A stretch of DNA of 64,000 bases from DASQMT01 sp963827335 (GCA_963827335.1 CAWHAP010000009.1:62001-126000), one strand, 5' to 3'; positions 8,844-17,943 are shown, counted from the stretch's first letter. The notes: generated from the sequence alone by a model not told the origin. Translations and numbers: made by a program.

Positions 8844-8857
8844 CTTAAGCGCTTTAG
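8844..8857. promoter_or_regulatory. LacI-type operator
   Basis: CTTAAGCGCTTTAG: a perfect AAGCGCTT core with six of seven symmetric pairs. The central CG step flanked by AA and TT is the classic LacI/PurR-family operator layout. It lies 3 bases from the repressor start and 19 bases before the glycosidase start, placed to control both. Confidence 0.8.
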
Positions 8858-8875
8858 TGTAGGGAGGGAGAGGCT

Positions 8876-11461
8876 ATGAGGTTGACGCGTGCCTTCGGGC
8901 TGGGGGCGGCGCTCGCCGTCCTCGGGACGGGGTCGGCGCAGGCGGCGGACGAGCTGTCCGTGACGCAGCGGCTGGAGGATCGGCGCGAGGTGGCGGCAGG
9001 CACCCGCGCGCAGGTCCTCGGGTTCCAGGACGGCCGGTTCTACGCGAACGGCTGGCACACGACGGGGGAGATGGGCGGCATCATCACGCCGCCGCTCAAG
9101 CTGCTCGACTCCGTGTCGTTCGGGGTCGACGGCGAGTGGGTCGATGCGGCCACGAGGTTCACGAGCGGCCGCGGCTACGTGCGCTACGACCTGCCGGAGA
9201 CCCAGGGCGTCGAGCTGCGCCGCATCGACGTGGCGCCGGACGGCGCGCGCGGTGCGCTGCTCGGGCTCGAGCTGAAGAACCCGGAGGCGCAGGCCCGGAC
9301 CGTGACCGTGATGGTCGACGCGCACTCCGAGCTGATGACGCAGTACCCGTGGGGCTTCGGCGGGACGGTGCCGAACGCGAGCGACAACGCGCCAGACACC
9401 GGGGCCTACCGGGGCGGCAGGCTCGTGTTCCGCGACACGGGGCGGCTGCCGGGCGAGACGAGGAACCACTCCTACACGGCGATCGTCGGCTCCGACCGCC
9501 GCGCGTCGGGCGGCGAGACCGGCCCGGGTCACTACGGCCCCCTCGGCGCCGGGCGCACGTGCCCGACGGCGGAGCGGCCCGAGCCGATGCCGAGCGAGTG
9601 CGACGACGGCCCGTTCGGCCGTGGCAGCGGCGGGCAGCTGCGCTACCGCGTGAAGCTCGGCGGGCACGACCGCGAGCTGCTGTGGATCGCCGTCGCGGGC
9701 TCGGAGAACTCCCCCGGCGAGGCGCGCTCGGCGTTCGCGCGCCTGACCCACCGGCCTGGCCGGCTCGTGGCGGAGAAGCTCGCCTCGCGGCGCGCCCTCG
9801 CGCGCCACTCGCGCGTCGACCTGCCGGGTGACCCGGTGCTCGAGGAGTCGCTCGACTGGGGCAAGCAGAACCTCGCCGACCTCACGCAGACGGCGACCGA
9901 CGTCGACCTGCGCTGGACCAAGGAGGGCAAGGAGTGGACGCCTGAGGGCTCCCTGCGGAAGATGACGTGGGTCGGCGCCGGGTTCCCGGACTACCCGTGG
10001 CTGTTCGGCGTGGACGGCGAGTACACCGCGCACGCCTCCGTCACCCTCGGCCAGTTCGAGCCGATCCAGGCGCACCTGCGCGCGTTGCGCGACATCTCCG
10101 ACCAGCTCAGCGACCGGTCGGGCGTCGTCGTGCACGAGGTCGTCGCGGACGGCTCCATCTGGTACGGCAAGGACCTGCGCGAGCCCGATCCGACCACGAA
10201 CACCGTGAAGTACTTCTTCAACACGGACGAGATCGTCAAGTTCCCCGCGGCGGTGGCGCTGATCTGGCGCTGGACGGGGAACGACCGCTTCCGCGACGAG
10301 ATGCTCGACTTCATGGGGCGCAACCTCGAGTACGTGCGCACGCAGCTCGACGCAGACAAGGACGGGTGGCCCGAGGGCAACGGCAACGTCGAGCGCCCCG
10401 GCATGGGGGAGGAGAAGCTCGACAACGCCGTCTACTACATCCGCGCGCTGTACGACTACGCCGACATGGCGCGGTCCGCGGGGCAGACGGCGAACGCCGA
10501 CGCGGCCGAGGCGCGCGCCGACGGCCTCGCGGCGCGGTTCGAGGACGCCTGGTGGATGGAGTCCGAGGGCGCCTACGCCGACTCGCTGAACAACCCGGGC
10601 GACGTGAAGACGAACCAGAAGCACTGGATCGGCGCCGACCCGATGGAGGCCGAGTTGTACGTCGACGGCGAGTTCGTGCCCGGCCTCGCCTCGTTCGAGC
10701 ACGGGACCTCCGCGCTCGCGACGCGCGAGAGCAGCTGCTACAGCGGCGAGCGTCCCGGCAACCGCGGCCTGTTCCACACGGGCTGCGGCGGCGGTCCGAC
10801 CGGCGCGGGCGAGTTCGCCATCTTCTCGCTCAACAGCGGGGTCATGGCGGTCGGCGAGGGCAACTACGGCCGCCTCGGCGCCGACCAGCAGGAGCGCTAC
10901 ACGGGCGGCAACGCCGAGACGCAGTTCTCGCAGCCGATCACGGACGACACGCCCGACGAGCAGCCGGGCGCGATGCCGGAGATCTTCCCGTCCTTCGCGC
11001 CGAGCGGGGCGGTCGGGACGCCGCCGAACATCGACCGCTGCTGGACGTGCCGTTCGATGTTCATGCAGGCCTGGGGCCACTACGGCACCGCCTGGGCGGT
11101 CGTGCACCAGCAGCTCGGCGTGCGGCCGGACCTCGGCCACGGCCGGCTCGAGGTGATGCCGCAGGTGCCCGACGGGCAGCCCAGCGTCTCGGGCGCGGAC
11201 ATCCGGCTCGGCCGCGGGTCGGCCGACGTGCACGCGTCGCACGACGGGACGCGCTACACGACCGTGACCGACACGGGCGACGTGCGCCTCCGCACGCTGC
11301 AGGTCGGCCACACGCTGCCGCACGGCGCCGAGGTCGACTCCGTCGTGCTCGACGGGCGCGCGGTGGAGTGGGAGGAGCGCGAGACGAACCGCGGGCTCGA
11401 GGTGCGGGTCGCGGCGGATCCGCGCAAGCGCCACACGCTGGTCGTCACGACGGCGGGCTAG
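8876..11461 (+). CDS. Secreted six-hairpin glycosidase (debranching-enzyme-like)
   Basis: An 861-residue protein with a signal peptide ending near GSAQAAD. The N-terminal third is a beta-rich domain (GFQDGRFYANG, DGEWVDAATRF). The rest is an (alpha/alpha)6-barrel with GFPDYPWLFGVDGEY, NTVKYFFNTDEIVKFP, KDGWPEGNGN and KLDNAVYYIRALYDYADMA, as in GDE_C/amylo-alpha-1,6-glucosidase-like and GH15-like enzymes. A C-terminal beta domain closes the protein. GAGAGG precedes the ATG. The LacI operator next to it implies induction by a polysaccharide breakdown product. It is an extracellular counterpart of the intracellular enzyme at 2870. The exact substrate is unknown. Confidence 0.75.
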   Translation: MRLTRAFGLGAALAVLGTGSAQAADELSVTQRLEDRREVAAGTRAQVLGFQDGRFYANGWHTTGEMGGIITPPLKLLDSVSFGVDGEWVDAATRFTSGRGYVRYDLPETQGVELRRIDVAPDGARGALLGLELKNPEAQARTVTVMVDAHSELMTQYPWGFGGTVPNASDNAPDTGAYRGGRLVFRDTGRLPGETRNHSYTAIVGSDRRASGGETGPGHYGPLGAGRTCPTAERPEPMPSECDDGPFGRGSGGQLRYRVKLGGHDRELLWIAVAGSENSPGEARSAFARLTHRPGRLVAEKLASRRALARHSRVDLPGDPVLEESLDWGKQNLADLTQTATDVDLRWTKEGKEWTPEGSLRKMTWVGAGFPDYPWLFGVDGEYTAHASVTLGQFEPIQAHLRALRDISDQLSDRSGVVVHEVVADGSIWYGKDLREPDPTTNTVKYFFNTDEIVKFPAAVALIWRWTGNDRFRDEMLDFMGRNLEYVRTQLDADKDGWPEGNGNVERPGMGEEKLDNAVYYIRALYDYADMARSAGQTANADAAEARADGLAARFEDAWWMESEGAYADSLNNPGDVKTNQKHWIGADPMEAELYVDGEFVPGLASFEHGTSALATRESSCYSGERPGNRGLFHTGCGGGPTGAGEFAIFSLNSGVMAVGEGNYGRLGADQQERYTGGNAETQFSQPITDDTPDEQPGAMPEIFPSFAPSGAVGTPPNIDRCWTCRSMFMQAWGHYGTAWAVVHQQLGVRPDLGHGRLEVMPQVPDGQPSVSGADIRLGRGSADVHASHDGTRYTTVTDTGDVRLRTLQVGHTLPHGAEVDSVVLDGRAVEWEERETNRGLEVRVAADPRKRHTLVVTTAG

Positions 11462-11549
11462 CGCGGGGGAGCGGCGGAGCGGGCGGGCGGCGCGTGCGGG
11501 ACGCGCCGTCCGCTCTCCGCCGGGCGCCCGGGCCGCGGCCTGCCGTGTC

Positions 11550-11798
11550 GCGCGAGCGGCGGCCCCGGCGCACGTCAACGGCGGGCATCGAGGGGGGGCG
11601 AGTCCGGGTGGGGGTGCCCCCAACGTCGCATCGGCTCGACGAACCGGGCGCTGTGCGACGTTTGGGTCCTATAGCACCCCCAACGTCGCATCGGCTCGGC
11701 GATCCGGACGACATGCGACGTTGGGGGCGCGACCGCACCCATCGGACCCGCCCCCCTCAGTGCCCGCCGTTGACGTGCGCCGGGGCCGCCGCTCGCGC
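11550..11798. repeat. Long inverted-repeat element, copy 1 (two internal hairpins)
   Basis: This fills most of the 366-base gap between convergent genes. Arms at 11550-11587 and 11761-11798 are a perfect 38-base inverted repeat containing ACGTCAACGGCGGGCA, then continue imperfectly through a G-rich tract. Inside are two hairpins: 11618-11630 with 11654-11666 (AACGTCGCA / TGCGACGTT) and 11680-11691 with 11713-11724 (AACGTCGCAT / ATGCGACGTT). The linker reads GGGTCCTATA. The architecture is shared with 24813-25032; the outer core is also shared with 40571-40785. No coding sequence is supported in it. Between convergent genes it could terminate both, but other copies sit in different contexts. 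Confidence 0.85.
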
Positions 11799-11827
11799 CG
11801 CGACCCCGACACCTCACACCGCCCGCC

Positions 11828-13279
11828 TCACGCCTTCGCGTCGAACTCCGCCTCGGGGTTGACGACCTCGCCGCGCCGCAGCCGCGAGTGCCGGCGGCCG
11901 TAGGTGAAGTAGATGACCAGCCCGATGGCGAGCCAGATGCCGAACCGCTCCCACGTCGTCGCGGGCAGGTCCGCCATCAGGTAGGCGCAGAGCAGGATCC
12001 CGATCGGGGCGCAGACGTAGACCAGCGGCACCCGGAAGCCGCGCTGCAGGTCCGGGCGCGTGCGCCGCAGCACCATCACGCCGACGTTCACCAGCAGGAA
12101 CGCGAACAGCGTGCCGATGTTGACGAGCTTCGCGATCTCCGCCAGCGGCACGACCGCGGCCAGCGCGGCGATGAACAGCGCGAAGAACGCGGTCGTGTAG
12201 ACGGGCGTGCGCGTCTTCGGGCTCACGTACGCGAGCCACTTCGGCACGAGCCCGTCGCGCGACATCGCGAACATGATGCGCGTCTGGCCGTAGAGCACGG
12301 TGAGGACGACCGACGTGATGGCGATCAGCGCGCCGATCGACAGCACGGTGGCGCCCCAGCCGAAGCCGGCGCCGTCGGACAGCGCGTCGGCGAGCGGGGC
12401 CTCGGAGCCGTCGAGCTCCGTGTAGGGCAGCGCGCCGGTCGCGGCGAGCGCGACGAGGATGTAGAGGATCGTCGCCACCGCGAGCGAGCCGAGGATCGCG
12501 ATCGGGAGGTCGCGTTGCGGTTTCCTCGTCTCCTCTCCCGACGTGGAGATCGCGTCGAAGCCGATGTAGGCGAAGAAGATCAGCGAAGCGGCGGTGACGA
12601 CGCCGTCCCGCCCCTCCGGCGCGAACGGCGACAGGTTGTCCGCGTTGAACGCCGTGAACCCGAGCACGATGAACATGAGCAGGATGCCGACCTTGATGAC
12701 CACCATCACGGTGTTCGCGCGGGCGCTCTCGCGGAAGCCGACGATCAGCAGCGCGGCGACGGCCAGCACGAGGAACGCCGCCGGCAGGTTGACCACGCCG
12801 CCCTCGCCCGGCGGCTGCGAGATCGAGTCGGGCAGCGTGAAGCCGAACGCGGAGTCCAGCAGCTCGTTGAGGTAGCCGCCCCAGCCCACGGCCACCGCGG
12901 CGACCGAGACGCCGTACTCCAGGATCAGGTCCCAGCCGATGATCCAGGCGATCAGCTCGCCCATCGTCGCGTAGGAGTAGGTGTAGGCGCTGCCCGCGAC
13001 CGGGATCGTCGAGGCCAGCTCGGCGTAGGACAGCGCGGAGAACGCGCACGTCACGCCCGCGAGCACGAACGACAGGACGATGGCCGGGCCGGCGTCCCCG
13101 ATCGCCTCGCCGAGGATGACGAAGATGCCGGTGCCGATGATCGCGCCGAGGCCGAGCGCCGACAGGTCGAGCAGGCCGACCGAGCGCTTGAGCGACTGCC
13201 CCTTCGCCTCCGTCTCGGCGACCAGCGCGTCGACCGGCTTGGTCGAGAAGGCGCCATGGCTGTCCGTGGCGGTGCTCAT
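11828..13279 (-). CDS. APC-superfamily amino acid permease (cationic amino acid transporter type)
   Basis: A 483-residue membrane transporter with about 12 predicted helices. The first helix has the APC signature GLGAIIGTGIFVILGEA, followed by SFVLAGVTCAFSALSYAELAS and GSAYTYSYATMGELIAWIIGWDL, and helix 6 has FFAYIGFDAISTSGEET. These place it with YfnA/CAT-type permeases, which import amino acids by proton symport or exchange. GAGGAGG overlapping the upstream stop precedes the ATG. It follows the universal stress protein gene by 10 bases and is co-transcribed with it; Usp proteins are common partners of transporters. Substrate unknown. Confidence 0.92.
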   Translation of the reverse strand: MSTATDSHGAFSTKPVDALVAETEAKGQSLKRSVGLLDLSALGLGAIIGTGIFVILGEAIGDAGPAIVLSFVLAGVTCAFSALSYAELASTIPVAGSAYTYSYATMGELIAWIIGWDLILEYGVSVAAVAVGWGGYLNELLDSAFGFTLPDSISQPPGEGGVVNLPAAFLVLAVAALLIVGFRESARANTVMVVIKVGILLMFIVLGFTAFNADNLSPFAPEGRDGVVTAASLIFFAYIGFDAISTSGEETRKPQRDLPIAILGSLAVATILYILVALAATGALPYTELDGSEAPLADALSDGAGFGWGATVLSIGALIAITSVVLTVLYGQTRIMFAMSRDGLVPKWLAYVSPKTRTPVYTTAFFALFIAALAAVVPLAEIAKLVNIGTLFAFLLVNVGVMVLRRTRPDLQRGFRVPLVYVCAPIGILLCAYLMADLPATTWERFGIWLAIGLVIYFTYGRRHSRLRRGEVVNPEAEFDAKA

Positions 13280-13289
13280 GTGGACCTCC

Positions 13290-13706
13290 TCAGGCCGCAG
13301 GTGGGGTGATCACGAGCACGGGGCGGCGCGAGCGCTCGATCAGACGCGTGGTCACGTTGCCCAGCACGCGCCGGGCCACCGGGCCGCGCGTGGTGGCGCC
13401 GACCACGATCAGGTCGGCCTCCTGCTCCTCGGCGAACACGAGGATCCCGCGCACGATCTGTCCCGACCGGTTCTCGCCCGTGGTCTTGACGCCCCGTGCG
13501 GCGATCCGCTCCGCGACCTCGCGCGCCGCGGCCTCCGCGCCCTTCGCGAGCTCGGAGCGGGGCACGGTCGAGAGCGCCTCCACGTCGAGGCCGTCGAAGC
13601 TGATCACCGCCACGTCGGCGCCGATCTCCTCTGCCAGGTCGGCCGCGGCGTCCGCCAGCCACGGCTGGTCGGCTCCGGCCTTCGCCCCCACCACGATCCG
13701 CTTCAT
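13290..13706 (-). CDS. Universal stress protein (UspA family)
   Basis: A 138-residue single-domain Usp beginning MKRIVVGAKAG. ATP-binding-type residues are visible at the C-terminus (IVVGATTRGPVARRVLGNVTT, read as GxxG-9x-G followed by N instead of the usual S/T), so it may bind nucleotide. The ATG at 13706 starts directly at beta-strand 1; an upstream in-frame start would add an unrelated extension. It is the first gene of a two-gene unit with the amino acid permease and may modulate it. Confidence 0.9.
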   Translation of the reverse strand: MKRIVVGAKAGADQPWLADAAADLAEEIGADVAVISFDGLDVEALSTVPRSELAKGAEAAAREVAERIAARGVKTTGENRSGQIVRGILVFAEEQEADLIVVGATTRGPVARRVLGNVTTRLIERSRRPVLVITPPAA

Positions 13707-13761
13707 GCCCCGGCGCCTATCCGTATCCGCGCGTGCCAAAACGCACACGCCGCGGGGCCGG

Positions 13762-15684
13762 TCAGCCGAGCGCGAGATGCTCGGCGACGCGCGTGGTCGC
13801 GTCGCGGAGGCGCCGGAAATAGGTGGCTCGGCTCAGGTGCAGCTCGTGGGCGGCCAGCTCGTGGGTCGCGGCGGGGCGGAGGTAGGACCGCACCAGCACG
13901 TCGCGCAGCGCGCGGTCCTCGCGCGCCTCGCCGAAGGCGTGCTCGATCGCCGCCTCGAGCCGGGCGCGGAGCGTCGCCGCGCGCTCCTGCGGCGTGGCCC
14001 CGCGGGCCAGCGGGCTCGTCGCCAGCGTGGCGGGCCGGTGCAGCGCGCGGAGCGCGGCGCGCACGTCGGCAGGGGCGCACGGCGCGCCCGGCGCCGGCAG
14101 GCCGAGCTCGCGGTAGACGAGGTCGCGCTGCGCGCCGAGCAGCCCGCCGGGTCCCCAGTCCACGAGGTGCGCCTCCCACGTCGCGCTCCCGCCGCCGACG
14201 TCGAGCCCGGGCAGCCGGCGCCCGCCGAGCGCGCGGCTGAAGGCGCGCGCCGCCGGCTGCGCCGGATCGATCGGCAGGTAGGCGTGCCGCGGGTTCGGCA
14301 GCCGCGCGCGCAGGATGCCCGACAGCGCCACCATCGCCTGCACGCCCGATCGCGGATCGCCGGTGAAGTCCCACGCCTCGCGCCACAGCACGGCGTCGCC
14401 GTGGCCCGCGCGCCGCGCGTGCTCGAGCCACGGGCCGAGCACCGGGTCGGCGTGTGCGAGCGCGGGGGCGGCTCCGGGCGTGACCGCGATCGAGTAGCCG
14501 CACAGGCGGTCCTCGAGGTCGCGGGCGATCGAGACCGCCTCGGGCGCCTGCACGAGCCACGGCACGGTGGCGGGCCACCACGCGCCGGCGCCGGCCGCCT
14601 CGAGCCGCTCCCGCACCGCCTCCGCGTCGCCGGGACGGACGCGATCGATCCGGTGGCGCAGCGCCCCGTCCCAGCTGTAGCCCGAGCGGATGACGGGATC
14701 CGTGGCCAGGCCGGCGAGGTCGATCGTCAGGCCCGGCTCGCCGTCGACGGCGCGCTGGTGGAGGTGATCGGCCAGGCGCCGGCGCAGCTCGCCCTCGCGC
14801 TGGGGCATGCGCTCGCGCAGCTCCGCCCGCAGCGCGCGCCGGACCAGGTCGTGCAGGGCGACGCCCGCCCCGAGCGGCTCCGTGTAGGAGCGCTCCGCGA
14901 GCCAGCGGTACGCCGCGTCGGCGTCGCCACCGGACAGCGTGGCCCGCAGGAGGCCGGGCGTCACGCTGCGCGCGTTGGCGGCGACGGCCAGCACGTCGAG
15001 CCGGCGCTCGTCGAGCTCCGCGTCGACCAGCCGCCGCAGCAGGGTCGCCACGACGTCGCGGCGCTCGGGGTGCAAGCGCCCCGGCCGGCGGGCGGAGCCG
15101 GCGAGGATCGAGAGCGCCAGCGGCGACCCCGCCGCCCAGGCCGCCATCCGGCGCATCGCGGCCCGATCCGTGACGCCGTGGCCGGCCAGGAGGGCGTCGG
15201 CGTCCGCCGCGCCGAGCGGGGCCAGCGGCAGCTCGCACGTGATCGCCTCCCAGCCGTCCTGCGACCAGCCCGCGGCGGGTGCGCGGCGCCCGGCGATGAC
15301 GACGACGGCGTCGGCGGGCAGCTGCGCGAGCAGCTCGTCGCGCACGTAGGGGTCGAGGGCGGCCATCCGCTCGTAGGTGTCGAGCAGGACGACCGGCGCC
15401 GCGGCGCCGCGCGCGCAGGCCAGCGCGGCCTCGAGCGCCCCGGGCACCGGCATGAGGTCGCGGCCGTCCACCCGGTGCACCGTGCGCCCCGCGTCCGTCG
15501 CGCGGCGGGCGAAGGCCCGCAGCAGCGCGCTCTTGCCGATCCCGCCCGGACCGTGCACGTGCGCGACCTGGAACGGCGGGTCGTCGGCGAGCAGCGAGGC
15601 GAGCAGGGCCAGCTCGGGCGCGCGCCCCACGAAGCGTGCGGCGTCGCGCTCGGCGACGAGGCGTTCCAGCGTGGGGGGCGTCAT
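13762..15684 (-). CDS. STAND-type AAA ATPase, putative regulator
   Basis: A 640-residue cytoplasmic protein. An NB-ARC/STAND-like ATPase occupies the N-terminal half: Walker A GPGGIGKSA at 45-53, Walker B-like PVVLLDTYE, and an arginine-containing VVIAGRR strand. The middle holds winged-helix/helical segments (GSPLALSILAGSARR). The C-terminus ends in a helix-turn-helix-like run (ATHELAAHELHLSRATYFRRL), typical of DNA-binding STAND regulators. It starts 90 bases from the divergent gene at 15775, which it may control. It could alternatively be a phage- or stress-sensing ATPase. No repeats of the WD40/TPR type are obvious. Confidence 0.7.
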   Translation of the reverse strand: MTPPTLERLVAERDAARFVGRAPELALLASLLADDPPFQVAHVHGPGGIGKSALLRAFARRATDAGRTVHRVDGRDLMPVPGALEAALACARGAAAPVVLLDTYERMAALDPYVRDELLAQLPADAVVVIAGRRAPAAGWSQDGWEAITCELPLAPLGAADADALLAGHGVTDRAAMRRMAAWAAGSPLALSILAGSARRPGRLHPERRDVVATLLRRLVDAELDERRLDVLAVAANARSVTPGLLRATLSGGDADAAYRWLAERSYTEPLGAGVALHDLVRRALRAELRERMPQREGELRRRLADHLHQRAVDGEPGLTIDLAGLATDPVIRSGYSWDGALRHRIDRVRPGDAEAVRERLEAAGAGAWWPATVPWLVQAPEAVSIARDLEDRLCGYSIAVTPGAAPALAHADPVLGPWLEHARRAGHGDAVLWREAWDFTGDPRSGVQAMVALSGILRARLPNPRHAYLPIDPAQPAARAFSRALGGRRLPGLDVGGGSATWEAHLVDWGPGGLLGAQRDLVYRELGLPAPGAPCAPADVRAALRALHRPATLATSPLARGATPQERAATLRARLEAAIEHAFGEAREDRALRDVLVRSYLRPAATHELAAHELHLSRATYFRRLRDATTRVAEHLALG

Positions 15685-15774
15685 GTGGCGACGGTAGCGC
15701 CCGCCGTGAGAGCGGAATGAGACATTCTTGACACTGACGCGGGCGCCGCCGGCTGGGACGATCGGCGGGCACGG

Positions 15775-17196
15775 ATGGACCAGGACCTCGCTCAGCTCCC
15801 CGCACGGCACGAAGCCGCCCCCGCGCCGCCGGCGCCCGCGCCGCCCGCCCCGGCGAGCGCGCTCGGCGCGTCCGCCGCCGCCATGGGCAACGCGGCGTTC
15901 GGGGCCGCGGTCGCGCGGGTCCCGCTCAGCGTCGCCAGGAACGGCCCGACGCCGGCCGCGCCCGCCGCGCCGTCCGCGGCCCCCGCGGCCGACGCGGCCG
16001 ACGCGGGCAAGGACGACCAGGCCGCGGTCACCGACGCGATGAACGCGATCGGCTGGGAGGAGTCCGTGGCCGAGGGGCCGGTGGGCAAGGAGCCGGGGAT
16101 GCCGGGCGCGGGCGACTCGGAGGGTCAGCGGTCGATGTTCGTGGGCGGCAAGCTGACCGTCCGCGCCAACCTGGGCGCGCTCACGCCGGAGCAGAAGGCG
16201 CTGATCACGGCGCAGGTCGATGCCGGCGGCGAGTCGCCGGAGACGGCCGCTGCCTGGAAGGGCGACTCGTACGAGTGGACGTCGACGTTCACGACCGCGG
16301 GCCGCATGACCGTCGAGTACACGCTGGCGTCCGAGGGCGCCACCGAGTCGAACATGGTGCCGCTCCTGGTCAAGGCGGACGCCGCCACCGCGCGCGCCAA
16401 CGTCCAGATCGCCCAGAGCGTGCTCGAGCAGAAGATGAGCGCCGTGCAGATGAAGCTCGGGCCGGCGCACACGGCCTACAAGGCGGCCTACGAGAAGCAC
16501 AAGAGCGTGCTCGAGGACGCCGGCGCGGCGGAGAAGCTCGAGCAGGACGTGCTGATCAAGATCGCGTTCGCGGCCGCCGGCGGCGCCGCCGGCGTCGCGA
16601 TCCCGAGCCCCGGCGACATCGCCGAGAAGTGGGCGACGATCAAGGCCTTCACCTACGACACGCCCGGCGGCCGGAGCACGCGCGCACTCGGGGCCGGCGC
16701 CGCCGCCGAGAACAAGTTCACGCCCCTCGTGGGCGACGCCGAGGACTTCTTCGTCCGGGTGCACACCGCGATCGCGAAGGAGGCGAACGCGGCGTACACC
16801 AACTTCATCGCCAACCTCGAGGGCATCAACAAGGCCGTCGCGCTCGGCGAGAAGGCCTTCGAGGGCAACCCCGCGACCGTGATGAAGGCGGACAAGACGC
16901 TCGACGAGCTCGCCGCGGGGCTGCATGCGTCGCAGCCGAAGTACCTCCACGACATGTTCAAGGAGTGGCTCGAGCGCTACGCGTACAAGTACGTGGTCAC
17001 CAAGGAGGAGAACGCGGCGAAGACCGGCGTCGTCGTCGGCCTGGGCTGGAAGGTCGAGCAGAAGATCAAGTCGGTCGCCGCCTCGATCGGCGAGGACGGC
17101 GACGTGTGGATCGAGAAGTACGGCGGCGTCGCGAAGCAGCGGGCACGACGGGAGCAGGAATGGAACGAGAACGCGGGCCATCCGATCAAGCGGTAG
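15775..17196 (+). CDS. Unknown protein with GNAAF N-terminal motif and long helical body
   Basis: A 473-residue protein I do not recognise as a family. Residues 10-50 are Pro/Ala-rich and contain GASAAAMGNAAFGAAVARV; motifs like GNAAVARLL are common at the N-termini of proteins linked to extracellular contractile injection systems and DUF4157-type toxins, so it may be a cargo-like protein. A beta region (residues 120-200, DSYEWTSTFTTAGRMTVEYT) is followed by long amphipathic helices. A hydrophobic Gly/Ala segment (KIAFAAAGGAAGVAIP, about 263-278) could insert in membranes. It is divergent from the STAND ATPase and overlaps the pentapeptide gene by 37 bases. No enzymatic motif was seen. Confidence 0.6.
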   Translation: MDQDLAQLPARHEAAPAPPAPAPPAPASALGASAAAMGNAAFGAAVARVPLSVARNGPTPAAPAAPSAAPAADAADAGKDDQAAVTDAMNAIGWEESVAEGPVGKEPGMPGAGDSEGQRSMFVGGKLTVRANLGALTPEQKALITAQVDAGGESPETAAAWKGDSYEWTSTFTTAGRMTVEYTLASEGATESNMVPLLVKADAATARANVQIAQSVLEQKMSAVQMKLGPAHTAYKAAYEKHKSVLEDAGAAEKLEQDVLIKIAFAAAGGAAGVAIPSPGDIAEKWATIKAFTYDTPGGRSTRALGAGAAAENKFTPLVGDAEDFFVRVHTAIAKEANAAYTNFIANLEGINKAVALGEKAFEGNPATVMKADKTLDELAAGLHASQPKYLHDMFKEWLERYAYKYVVTKEENAAKTGVVVGLGWKVEQKIKSVAASIGEDGDVWIEKYGGVAKQRARREQEWNENAGHPIKR

Positions 17197-17921
17197 CCCG
17201 CGGCCTCGCCCTCGCGGTCTGGCGGCCGCGGGCGCGGCTGCGCGGGCGCGAGTTCACCGGGCTCGACCTGACCGGGGCGTCCCTGGAGGGGATCGACCTG
17301 CGCGGGGCTCGGCTCGCGGGCTGCGACCTGCGCGGCGCCCGGCTCGCCGGGGCGCGGCTCGAGGGCGCGCGCTTCGAGCGCGTCGACCTGGCCGGGGCCG
17401 AGCTGGACGGCGTAGCCGCGCGGCACGCGGGCTGGCGCCTCTGCGACCTGACGGGGGCCGGCGTGCAGGGCGCCGACCTGCGCGACGCGCACCTGTCGTC
17501 GTGCATCCTGGAGCGGGCGCGCCTCGACGGGACGGATCTCTCGCGCGCGTACGTGCTCGCGTGCGACGGCACCGGCCTCGGGCTCCGGGCCGCGCGACTC
17601 GAGGCCGTGACGGCCGTCGGCAGCTCGTTCCACGGCGCCGACCTCGAGGACGCGCGGGACTTCGCGTCGACCCGCGAGCTCGTCGTCGAGCTGCTGCGCC
17701 GTGCGCTGCCGGACGCGGACGAGCGGTACGCCGAGATCGTCGGCGCCGCAGCGTCGATCCGGGGCTGGTGCTACCCGGAGTGGTCGCGCCGCCTCGCCCG
17801 CGAGCCCGAGCAGCTGCGGCGCGTCCTCGACGTGATGGCGCGGCATCCCCGCTCGGGCTTCGCCGACGCGCTCGCGGCGGGCGCCGAGCGGCCGCCGGCC
17901 GCCCGTCCCGTCGCCGCCTGA
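17160..17921 (+). CDS. Pentapeptide-repeat protein
   Basis: A 253-residue protein with about 25 consecutive A(D/N/R)LXX-type pentapeptides (FTGLDLTGASLEGIDLRGAR, then DLRGARLAGARLEGARFERV and on) predicted to form a right-handed quadrilateral beta-helix, plus a C-terminal helical tail (ASIRGWCYPEWSRRL). The ATG at 17160 lies inside the previous gene with GGGAG upstream, so the pair is translationally coupled. Pentapeptide proteins include DNA-mimic immunity factors such as MfpA/Qnr as well as uncharacterised ones; an immunity or scaffold role for the 15775 product is an inference. Confidence 0.85.
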   Translation: MERERGPSDQAVARGLALAVWRPRARLRGREFTGLDLTGASLEGIDLRGARLAGCDLRGARLAGARLEGARFERVDLAGAELDGVAARHAGWRLCDLTGAGVQGADLRDAHLSSCILERARLDGTDLSRAYVLACDGTGLGLRAARLEAVTAVGSSFHGADLEDARDFASTRELVVELLRRALPDADERYAEIVGAAASIRGWCYPEWSRRLAREPEQLRRVLDVMARHPRSGFADALAAGAERPPAARPVAA

Positions 17922-17943
17922 GGAGGTTCCGTCCGGCGGTCTC

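Noticed and set aside
5291..11623. 2110-codon open frame on the minus strand
   Set aside because: It runs opposite FTR1, across the LacI gene and the secreted glycosidase in another frame; its composition (Arg/Ala-rich, low complexity) shows it is a shadow caused by scarce stop codons at this GC content.
11550..11798. Element copies as integron attC sites
   Set aside because: Arms end in GTCAAC/GTTGAC, but the R core GTTRRRY and its inverse are not matched, and no integrase is present.
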